A stretch of DNA of 64,000 bases from Alteraurantiacibacter aestuarii (lineage in GTDB: Bacteria > Pseudomonadota > Alphaproteobacteria > Sphingomonadales > Sphingomonadaceae). Where the stretch lies: positions 1-64,000 of the forward strand of contig NZ_WTYY01000003.1 in NCBI RefSeq assembly GCF_009827405.1. Reading direction: 5' to 3'. The notes beneath the pieces are model-generated. The model searched no databases and had not been told where the DNA came from. It saw only the letters and a program-made list of their open reading frames with translations. A program made the translations under genes and the position numbers. Positions 34,895-42,255 of this stretch are shown here, in pieces; the stretch's first letter is position 1, and every line of letters starts with the position of its first letter.

Positions 34895-36261
34895 TGATGG
34901 ACCGGCGCAGGCTTCTGGCCGGTACTGCCACCGGCGCTCTGGCGCTGACACTGCCGCTGGGACTGGTCGGCTGCATGGCAGCGGATGAGAGCTCCGCCGC
35001 CGCCGCCGATTTCATCACCGTGGACGGCCAGCGCCTGCTGCGCGGGGGCGAGCCTTATCGCATCGTCGGCGCCAATCTGTGGTATGCCGCATGGCTGGGT
35101 GCCGATGCCGATTACGGAGACCGCGCACGGCTGATGCGTGAGCTGGACCGGTTGCAGGCGCTGGGCATCAACAATCTGCGCATCATGGCCGCAGCCGAGG
35201 AAGGCCCGCTCAACAATTCCATCAAGCCCGGCTTCACCCATCCTGACGGCAGCGCCAATGTGGCGATGTTCGAAGGACTGGATTTCGCGATGGCGGAAAT
35301 TGCCAAGCGGGACATGACGGCGGTGCTGGTGCTGTCCAATTTCTGGGAATGGTCGGGCGGACTGCAAACGCTGCTTCAGCGCGTGACGGGGCAGTATATG
35401 GACATGGGCGATCCGGCCCATCCGTGGCCCGAATTTGCCGATGCCACTGCGGAGTTTTACGCCAATGCAGACGCGGTGGCGCTGTATCACGCGCATCTGC
35501 GCGACATGGTCAGCCGCACCAATTCCATCACCGGCACCACCTATGCCGATGACCCTGCGATCATGAGCTGGCAGCTTGCCAATGAACCGCGCCCCGGCGG
35601 CAGCGATGCGGCTATCGCCAGGAATGGCGAGGCCTATCTGGCGTGGATTTCCGGCACTGCCGAACTGATCCGCTCGCTCGATGCCAATCACCTCGTGTCA
35701 CTGGGGCAGGAGGGGACGCAGGCGACCAATGGCAGTGAGGAGCTGGTGGCACTGGCGCATGCGCAGATCGATTATGTCACCGCGCATATCTGGCCGCTCA
35801 ACTGGGGCTGGGTTTCGGGCGATGATCTGGCGGGCACATGGCCTGCCGCGCAGGAACTGGTGAGCGCCTATCTCGCCACGCACACCAGCATTGCCACCGG
35901 TCTGAACAAGCCGCTGCTGGTGGAGGAGTTCGGCTTTCCCCGCGACGGTGAGGCCTATTCGCCCGAAGCGACTACCAATTTCCGCCAGCTCTATTATCGC
36001 ACCATCTATGATGCGGTGGAAGCAAGCTGGCGCGATGGCGGCCCTTTGCAGGGCAGCAATTTCTGGGCCTGGAACGGAGAAGCGCGCGCCGCCCATCCGG
36101 ACTTCCATTTCCGCGATGGCGACCGCGCCTACATGGGCGATCCGCCGCATGAACCGCAGGGCTGGTATGGCAATTTTGACAGCGATGCCGCCATGCTCGG
36201 CCTTATCCGTGACCATGTGCGCGCCAAATGCCGCGGCCTGACGGAGCCATGCCCGGCCTGA
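34891..36261 (+). CDS. GH5 endo-beta-mannanase-like protein, lipoprotein (possibly Tat)
   Basis: 456 residues. The leader has RRR at 5-7 followed by a hydrophobic run and a lipobox-like LVGC (Cys28), so Tat-dependent lipoprotein export is possible. The GH5 barrel is of the long subfamily 7 kind that contains beta-mannanases: GANLWYAAWLG, NFWEWSGG, acid/base Glu232 in WQLANEPRP, aromatic HIWPLNWGWV, nucleophile Glu346 in VEEFGFPRDG. Expected to act on mannan or glucomannan. Its position inside the xylose catabolic operon is unusual and suggests co-induction of softwood hemicellulose enzymes by xylose. Overlaps its neighbours by 4 and 13 bp. Confidence 0.82.
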   Translation: MMMDRRRLLAGTATGALALTLPLGLVGCMAADESSAAAADFITVDGQRLLRGGEPYRIVGANLWYAAWLGADADYGDRARLMRELDRLQALGINNLRIMAAAEEGPLNNSIKPGFTHPDGSANVAMFEGLDFAMAEIAKRDMTAVLVLSNFWEWSGGLQTLLQRVTGQYMDMGDPAHPWPEFADATAEFYANADAVALYHAHLRDMVSRTNSITGTTYADDPAIMSWQLANEPRPGGSDAAIARNGEAYLAWISGTAELIRSLDANHLVSLGQEGTQATNGSEELVALAHAQIDYVTAHIWPLNWGWVSGDDLAGTWPAAQELVSAYLATHTSIATGLNKPLLVEEFGFPRDGEAYSPEATTNFRQLYYRTIYDAVEASWRDGGPLQGSNFWAWNGEARAAHPDFHFRDGDRAYMGDPPHEPQGWYGNFDSDAAMLGLIRDHVRAKCRGLTEPCPA

Positions 36262-37127
36262 CACTGCGCGCTGGTGACTGGCAAGCAGGAGTGCTGCCCG
36301 CTGTCGGCGGCGCCTTGAGCCACCTCAGTTTTCGCGGCGTGGATATCTTGCGCACCATGCCGCCGCAATCGGGCGATGTGCTGCAAGCCGCCTGCTTCCC
36401 GCTCGTCCCCTATTGCAACCGCATCCGCGATGCCGCCTTCGAATGGCAGGAGCAGGCGGTGCAATTGCCGCATAATTTCATGCCAGAAACCAGCAGCCTG
36501 CACGGCCTTGGCTGGCAGGAGGAATGGCAGGTTACCGGCGGGCGCGACTTCAAGATCGCCATGGTCCACAATCACGCCGGTTCAGGACCGGCCCGGTGGA
36601 ATGGGCAGTCGGATCAATGGCCGTGGGCCTATGAGGCGGAACAGCGCATCCGGCTGGGGCCAAAAGGCTGCGCGATCAGCCTGACGCTGACCAATCGCTC
36701 CAATATTCCCATGCCTGCCGGGCTTGGCCTGCATCCCTACTTCCGTCGCCGCGCGGGAAGCCGCGTGCAGTTCCATGCAGACGGCATGCTGATGGTGGAC
36801 GATGCGCTGATCCCGACCGGGGAGATCGCCCCGCCCGCGCTGTATGGTGACTGGGAGAATGGCAGCGCCCTGCCCGCAAGCACCATCGACCACTGCTTTT
36901 CAGGCTGGAACGGTTCTGCGGTGATCACCGACGATCTGGGCACGATCACGCTGGCCGCGCGCGGCGCGCCGTTCCTGCATCTTTATGCCCCCGCCGATGG
37001 CAGCGCCCTGTGTCTGGAGCCGGTCAGCCATGCGCCCGATGCGTTGAATCAGGACCCCGGCGGCATCACCGCCCTGCCGCCAGCCTGCTCGGCAACGCTG
37101 CAATTGTGGATCGGCGCTGACGCCTGA
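36249..37127 (+). CDS. Aldose 1-epimerase (GalM-like mutarotase)
   Basis: 292 residues from the ATG at 36249, which follows CGGAG; another ATG at 36228 would deepen the overlap with the GH5 gene. Beta-sandwich mutarotase features: FPLVPYCNRIRDAAF, HGLGWQEEW (catalytic His region), GLHPYF, and LEPVSHAPDAL near the end with the acidic residue. Interconverts sugar anomers; here it would feed the correct xylose anomer to the dehydrogenase. Last gene of the xylX operon; its stop lies 9 bp from the convergent xylD end. Confidence 0.85.
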   Translation: MPGLTLRAGDWQAGVLPAVGGALSHLSFRGVDILRTMPPQSGDVLQAACFPLVPYCNRIRDAAFEWQEQAVQLPHNFMPETSSLHGLGWQEEWQVTGGRDFKIAMVHNHAGSGPARWNGQSDQWPWAYEAEQRIRLGPKGCAISLTLTNRSNIPMPAGLGLHPYFRRRAGSRVQFHADGMLMVDDALIPTGEIAPPALYGDWENGSALPASTIDHCFSGWNGSAVITDDLGTITLAARGAPFLHLYAPADGSALCLEPVSHAPDALNQDPGGITALPPACSATLQLWIGADA

Positions 37128-37136
37128 CGCGCCAGT

Positions 37137-38915
37137 CTAGTGATTATGGCGCGGCAGCTTTTTGGAAGTGCCGCGATATTTGAGCGCGAAGTCCATCACG
37201 CCGCCCTCACCCAGCTGGCCGGTCTTCTCGCGGAAAATCTCTTCCCACGGCGTATTGCTTTCAGGCACCGGCGGAGCGGGGTCCTCGGCCTTGCGCCGTG
37301 CGATCTCCGCATCTTCCACCAGCGCGTTGCAGGTGCCCGCGTTCAGGTCCACCCGGATCAGATCGCCCGTGCGCAGCCATGACAATCCGCCGCCCGCCGC
37401 GCTTTCGGGCGAGCAGTTGAGGATGGAGGGGCTGTCGCTGGTGCCCGATTGCCGCCCGTCGCCCAGCGTTGGCAGACATGTCTTGCCCGCACGGATCAGC
37501 GCATCTGGCGGCTGCATATTGACCACCTCGGCACTGCCCGGCCAGCCGATCACGCCCGCCCCGCGGATCACGAGGATGCAATTGTCGTCAATCTCCAGCG
37601 CGGGATCGTTGATGCGGTGGTGGTAATCATCGGACCCGTCAAACACCACGGCGCGCGATTCAAACACGCCTTCCTGCCCGGGGCGTGAGAGGTAGCGGGC
37701 GCGGAATTCATCCGAGATGACGGAAGTTTTCAAGATGCCGAAATCGAACAGATTGCCGCTCAGCACCAGGAATCCGGCCTTGTCCATCAGCGGATCGGCA
37801 AAAGGGCGGATCATCTCGCGGTCATTGCTTTCGCGGCCCGCGAGGTTCTCCTCCAGTGTCGCGCCGGTGCAGGTCAGGCTGGAGCCGTGCAATTTGCCCG
37901 CCTGCAACAATTCCCACATCACCGCGGGCACGCCGCCCGCGCGGTGGAAACGCTCACCCAGGTATTTGCCCGCAGGCTGCATGTTGAGCAGCAGCGGCAG
38001 GTCATAACCATGATCCTGCCACGCCGCGCCTTCCAGTTCGACACCGGCATGGGCGGCCATCGCCTGAATATGCGGCTGGGCATTGGAAGACCCGCCACAG
38101 GCGCTGACCACGGCGATGGCATTGAGGAAGGCCTCGCGCGTCAGGATACGGCTGGGACACAGGTCCTCATGCACCATTTCGACAATCCGCCGCCCGGTGC
38201 GATAGGCCATCTGCCCGCGCTCCCGATATGGCGCGGGGATCGCTGCGCAGCCGGTGAGCGACAGGCCAATCGCCTCGGCCACCGCATTCATCGTGCTGGC
38301 CGTGCCCATCGAATTGCAATGGCCGGCGCTGGGCGCGCTGGAGGTGGCGCGGCGGAGGAATTCCTCCTCGTCTATCTCGCCCGCCGCCAGCTTGCGGCGG
38401 CTGCGCCAGATGACCGTACCCGATCCGACCAGCTCGCCTTCATGCCAGCCATCCAGCATCGGCCCGCCCGAAAGGACGATGGCGGGAATATCCACCGTGC
38501 TGGCCGCCATGATCTGGCTGGGCGTGGTCTTGTCACACCCCGTTGTCAGCACCACGCCATCGATCGGATAGCCATTGAGCAGTTCGACCAGCCCCAGATA
38601 CAGCAGGTTGCGATCGAGCGCGGCGGTCGGCCTGCGGCAATTCTCGAAGATCGGGTGCACCGGGAATTCGATAGGGATGCCGCCCGCATCGCGGATGCCG
38701 TCGCGCGTGCGCCTGGCGAGATCGATGTGGATGCGGTTGCAGGGCGACAGGTCACTGCCGCTTTGTGCGATGCCGATGATCGGCTTGCCGCTGCGCAGTT
38801 CCTCCGGCGTAACGCCGTAATTCATGAAGCGCTCAAGATAGAGCGCGGTCATGTCCATCCGCTCGGGATTGTCGAACCAGTCCCTTGATCGCAGGCGGCG
38901 TTTCTGGTCGGTCAT
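37137..38915 (-). CDS. xylD: D-xylonate dehydratase (IlvD/Edd family)
   Basis: 592 residues. The iron-sulfur cluster cysteines of the IlvD/EDD family are present: Cys59 (LSPCNRIH), Cys127 (TTGCDKT) and Cys200 (SAGHCNSMGTAS). YLERFMNYG and NRHDREMIRP-like segments match Caulobacter xylonate dehydratase. It converts xylonate to 2-keto-3-deoxyxylonate, the third Weimberg step. It is on the opposite strand to xylX/A/B/C, 6 bp behind the LacI-type regulator gene, so it is transcribed with that regulator and probably with GH67. L-arabonate or other pentonates are possible side substrates. Confidence 0.92.
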   Translation of the reverse strand: MTDQKRRLRSRDWFDNPERMDMTALYLERFMNYGVTPEELRSGKPIIGIAQSGSDLSPCNRIHIDLARRTRDGIRDAGGIPIEFPVHPIFENCRRPTAALDRNLLYLGLVELLNGYPIDGVVLTTGCDKTTPSQIMAASTVDIPAIVLSGGPMLDGWHEGELVGSGTVIWRSRRKLAAGEIDEEEFLRRATSSAPSAGHCNSMGTASTMNAVAEAIGLSLTGCAAIPAPYRERGQMAYRTGRRIVEMVHEDLCPSRILTREAFLNAIAVVSACGGSSNAQPHIQAMAAHAGVELEGAAWQDHGYDLPLLLNMQPAGKYLGERFHRAGGVPAVMWELLQAGKLHGSSLTCTGATLEENLAGRESNDREMIRPFADPLMDKAGFLVLSGNLFDFGILKTSVISDEFRARYLSRPGQEGVFESRAVVFDGSDDYHHRINDPALEIDDNCILVIRGAGVIGWPGSAEVVNMQPPDALIRAGKTCLPTLGDGRQSGTSDSPSILNCSPESAAGGGLSWLRTGDLIRVDLNAGTCNALVEDAEIARRKAEDPAPPVPESNTPWEEIFREKTGQLGEGGVMDFALKYRGTSKKLPRHNH

Positions 38916-38921
38916 GTCATG

Positions 38922-40022
38922 TCAGGCGCGCTGGCCGCGCGATGCGAGCGAGGGGGCGGCATCGGATTCACGCCGCACCAGCGTGTAGGGCAGCGTCTTT
39001 TGCTCCGCCTTGATGCGGTCCCCCGCGCGCTTGCTGCGCAGGATCCGCATGATCGCTTCAACTGCCCAAGCGGTCATTTCCCGGATCGGCTGACGAATGG
39101 TGGTGAGCTCCGGCCAGATCGAGCTGGCCATGTCGGTATCGTCGAATCCGCACACGGTGATATCGTTGGGCACATCCAGATGCCGCCTGTGCGCCACGGC
39201 CACGGTGGCTGCGGCCATATCGTCATTGGAAGCGAAGATGGCGGTGGGCCTTGGCTCCACGGACAGCAGCTTTTCTGCGCCCTGCATGCCTGACCGGTAT
39301 GTGAAACGGCCCTGCACGATCAGTTCCTGCGGGGTTTCCAGCCCGGCATCGCGCATGGCGGCAAGATAGCCGTTGAGGCGCCTGTCGGCCGCCACCTGTT
39401 CGGGATTGCCGATGATGAAGCCGATCCGCTCATGCCCCAGGCCGATGATGTGCTTGGTCATGTCATAGGCGGCCTGGTAATCGTCGATCAGCACGGCGCC
39501 TTGCGTGCCCGTTGCCTTGCCCGGCCCCACGGCCACGGCAATGCCATCCAGTTCTGCCACCAGATCGAGAACGCTCTGATCGTCGCACAGCGGCGGCGGC
39601 AGGATGAAGCCCCTGATCCCGCCTTCCGACAGGCTGCGCATCAGGTGCTTGGCATCGGTGACATTATCGCAGCTCTGCACCACCAGCTGAATGTCGCGTT
39701 TGCTCGCCTCTTCCAGCGCGCCCATCAGGAATTCGCTGAGATAGGAGGCGGAAGGATTATCGAACAGCAGCGCGATGCGCGCCTGCTCTCCGCCTGCCAG
39801 GCTGCGCGCCGCGCGGTTGGGCGAATAATTGAGCCGGGCAATCGCCTCCAGCACCTGTTCGCGCGTCGCATCGCGCACATTGCCCTCGTCATTGATGACG
39901 CGGCTCACCGTCATGGGTGAGCAGTGCGCCTCACGCGCGACATCGGCGATGGTTGGCGCACCATTGCGGCGGCGGCCTCCCCGTGCGTTACGCGCTGTTT
40001 TGCTCGGTCCGGTTTCAGCCAT
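38922..40022 (-). CDS. xylR: LacI-family transcriptional regulator, probable xylose-responsive repressor
   Basis: 366 residues. The N-terminal helix-turn-helix and hinge are typical: PTIADVAREAHCSPMTVSRV followed by RAARSLAGG. The rest is a periplasmic-binding-protein-like sugar sensor. It is the only transcription factor gene in the window and is sandwiched between the GH67 gene (45 bp upstream) and xylD (6 bp downstream) on one strand. The six palindromes with the central CG of LacI-family operators are its natural targets. I recall a near-identical palindrome at Caulobacter xylose promoters controlled by XylR. The GH67 promoter carries the perfect operator, so the gene is likely autoregulated. 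Inducer presumed xylose or a xylose derivative. Confidence 0.85.
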   Translation of the reverse strand: MAETGPSKTARNARGGRRRNGAPTIADVAREAHCSPMTVSRVINDEGNVRDATREQVLEAIARLNYSPNRAARSLAGGEQARIALLFDNPSASYLSEFLMGALEEASKRDIQLVVQSCDNVTDAKHLMRSLSEGGIRGFILPPPLCDDQSVLDLVAELDGIAVAVGPGKATGTQGAVLIDDYQAAYDMTKHIIGLGHERIGFIIGNPEQVAADRRLNGYLAAMRDAGLETPQELIVQGRFTYRSGMQGAEKLLSVEPRPTAIFASNDDMAAATVAVAHRRHLDVPNDITVCGFDDTDMASSIWPELTTIRQPIREMTAWAVEAIMRILRSKRAGDRIKAEQKTLPYTLVRRESDAAPSLASRGQRA

Positions 40023-40067
40023 AATTCAGGCCATAGACCGCCCGTTGCAGGAACGGCAAGTATCCGA

Positions 40068-42194
40068 TCATTGACCCGGTGCCTCCGGAAATTCGAGGCC
40101 GCGATAATAGTCCAGCGGATGGGCCGGTGGCTCTGCGCCTGCGGGCAGGCTCAGCCCGTTCACAGACTGCCAGTAAGCCAGCGAGGCATCGCGCCACCAG
40201 CGCGCCTCACGCTGCTGAATGGCGAGCATTTCCGACACTGCGCGGAAGCGCTCTTCATCGACATATTCGGAGAGGGTGGACCATGTTTCGGCCATCGTAT
40301 CGACCTTCGCGGCACCCCTGTCGTAATGCCAGACAAGTTCTTCCCACAGCGTCCGGCCGGAACGCATCTGATGGTTCCAGCCGACATGGTGGAACCACAG
40401 CAGCAAGGCCGGGTCGATCGTTTCGGGATCGGACCACCGCGCAGCGATGGCGGACGCATATTGGCCGAGAGCATTGCTGCCCGTTGCGCTACGATCGAAT
40501 CCGATCCCCTCCGCATCGGCGCGGCTGTAATAGCAGGGGTTCCATTCGGGGCGCGGCAGGTCGCACACCCAGGGGCCGGGACCGTAGTGGTGGCCGGTCG
40601 CCATCTGGTGCGCGAGGCCGAGCGGGGTCATGTAATCGACCACCGCCTCGCGGCTTTCGAGCATCATCGGCACCGCCGCACCCAGGAATTGCGGATCGCG
40701 GCTGAAGGTCTGCGCCGCCCATTCCCGCGCGATCTGATCGCTGGACAGCTGCGGGTTCCACGCCAGCCGCCCGAAGGCATACCAGTTCGCCTGATCGAAG
40801 TCCGATCCTGTCCAGTTGCGATCAGACCCGGTGTTGGCCACGCCCGCCATGCCCACCGGCGCCACGACCTGCGCCACAGTCCGGACTACCGTGCCACCGT
40901 GCCCGGTGTCCGCGTCGAGCACTTCCTCCCACATGGGCGCGAGAAAGGCGAGATGGCTGGCAAAGCCGAGATATTCCTTGGTCACCTGCGCTTCCAGCAT
41001 CAGATGCGTATTCGGCATGGCCCCGAACATCGGATGGAAAGGTTCGCGCGGCTGGAAATCGACCGGGCCGTTCTTGACCTGCACGATCACATTGTCAGCA
41101 AACTGCCCGTCCAGCGGCACGAATTCATTATAGGCCTGCATCGCCCGGTCGGTCTCGTCATCGGCGGAATAGACGAAGGCGCGCCAGATCACCGTGCCCC
41201 GGTCGCCCAGCGCGGCGGCCAGCATGTTGGCGCCGTCGGCATGGCTGCGGCCATAGTCCTGCGGGCCGGGCTGGCCTTCGGAATTGGCCTTGACCAGAAA
41301 GCCGCCAAAATCGGGAATGGCGGCGTAGATTTCGTCCGCCTTGGCCTGCCACCACGCTGCCACGGCTGGATCGAGCGGGTCTGCGGTGGCCAGTCCGCAG
41401 ATGTCCACAGGGGCACTGAAGCGCGCAGAGAGGAACACACGAATACCATAAGGGCGCCATGCGTCCGCCAGCCGCGCCAGCTTGGCGATATAGTCCGGTT
41501 CCAGCATGAAGGCGCGCGCATTCACATTATTTACCGCCACGCCGTTGATGCCGATGCTGGCATTGGCGCGGGCATAGTCGATCATCCGCTGGTCCAGCCG
41601 GTCTGGCAGGTGCCACCAGTCGAAGATCGAGCGTCCGGCATATCCGCGCTCCACATGGCCATCGGGATTGTCCCAGTGGTTGAGCATGCGCAGCGGCATG
41701 GCGGGCGCCTCGTCCAGCGTTATGCTTGCCGGGTCATGGCCCAGCGATAGCTCGCGCAGCAAACCGAAAGCGCCGTATATGCAGGCCCCATAATCGCCGC
41801 CGGTAATGCGCAGGCCGCGGCGACCGGCTTCGCGAAAAGGCGTAACAATGAACCGCTCCGGATTCATGTCCATCATGCCTTCGCAGGCTACTTCAATGAT
41901 CCCGTTGCCACTGGGCCTGGCTTTTGCGCGGTCCCCGAGCAGCGAGACAATTCCCCGCGCCAGTTCGTCGGCCGCAGCTGCTAGCGTTGGGTCAATATAT
42001 CCGGCGTGGTCATTGATGCGAATCTCCGGGTCAAACCGCGCCAGCCGCTCCAGCGCTTCCCCCTCCAGCGGGGCATAACGCAGCCACAGGCCATAGCCAT
42101 CCTCGGCCCGTGCAGCAGGCGCAAGGGCGAGCGCGGCACAAAGCAGCACAAGACCCGTCGCAAGGCGGTTGACAAGCTCTCTCCCTCTCATCAT
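40068..42194 (-). CDS. GH67 alpha-glucuronidase, exported
   Basis: 708 residues, a normal GH67 length. Releases (4-O-methyl)glucuronic acid from the end of xylo-oligomers. Acid Glu306 in NSEGQPGP; bases Asp379 and Glu384 in VDFQPRE, the family's inverting triad. Signal peptide MMRGRELVNR ... PAARA. Two ATGs in tandem (42194, 42191) are the only good starts, and the first uses the last base of the operator as its A. No ribosome site fits in front; a purine-rich AGAGGGAGAGAG lies just inside the gene. This may mean a leaderless or very short-leader mRNA. Followed by xylR and xylD on the same strand. Confidence 0.9.
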   Translation of the reverse strand: MMRGRELVNRLATGLVLLCAALALAPAARAEDGYGLWLRYAPLEGEALERLARFDPEIRINDHAGYIDPTLAAAADELARGIVSLLGDRAKARPSGNGIIEVACEGMMDMNPERFIVTPFREAGRRGLRITGGDYGACIYGAFGLLRELSLGHDPASITLDEAPAMPLRMLNHWDNPDGHVERGYAGRSIFDWWHLPDRLDQRMIDYARANASIGINGVAVNNVNARAFMLEPDYIAKLARLADAWRPYGIRVFLSARFSAPVDICGLATADPLDPAVAAWWQAKADEIYAAIPDFGGFLVKANSEGQPGPQDYGRSHADGANMLAAALGDRGTVIWRAFVYSADDETDRAMQAYNEFVPLDGQFADNVIVQVKNGPVDFQPREPFHPMFGAMPNTHLMLEAQVTKEYLGFASHLAFLAPMWEEVLDADTGHGGTVVRTVAQVVAPVGMAGVANTGSDRNWTGSDFDQANWYAFGRLAWNPQLSSDQIAREWAAQTFSRDPQFLGAAVPMMLESREAVVDYMTPLGLAHQMATGHHYGPGPWVCDLPRPEWNPCYYSRADAEGIGFDRSATGSNALGQYASAIAARWSDPETIDPALLLWFHHVGWNHQMRSGRTLWEELVWHYDRGAAKVDTMAETWSTLSEYVDEERFRAVSEMLAIQQREARWWRDASLAYWQSVNGLSLPAGAEPPAHPLDYYRGLEFPEAPGQ

Positions 42195-42197
42195 GGT
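42169..42197 (+). promoter_or_regulatory. Probable promoter of the GH3-GH3-GH10 operon
   Basis: TTGACA (42169-42174), 17-bp spacer, CATGGT (42192-42197) running into the operator. The -35 box lies within the start of the opposite-strand GH67 gene. Confidence 0.6.
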
Positions 42198-42207
42198 AGC
42201 GCTACCA
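42194..42207. promoter_or_regulatory. Perfect LacI-type operator between GH67 and GH3
   Basis: TGGTAGCGCTACCA, a perfect 14-bp palindrome and the best of six copies. It controls the leftward GH67-xylR-xylD and rightward GH3-GH3-GH10 transcripts and would give autoregulation of xylR. Confidence 0.88.
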
Positions 42208-42255
42208 CAAGACGCCTCACAGTCAAGTCGCGGCGCTCGGGAGAGGGATTTATTT

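Noticed and set aside
39924..41750. A 608-codon open frame on the + strand opposite GH67
   Set aside because: It mirrors the third-position GC of the real gene; the product has no leader, domain or motif, while the opposite strand encodes a complete GH67 with its catalytic triad.
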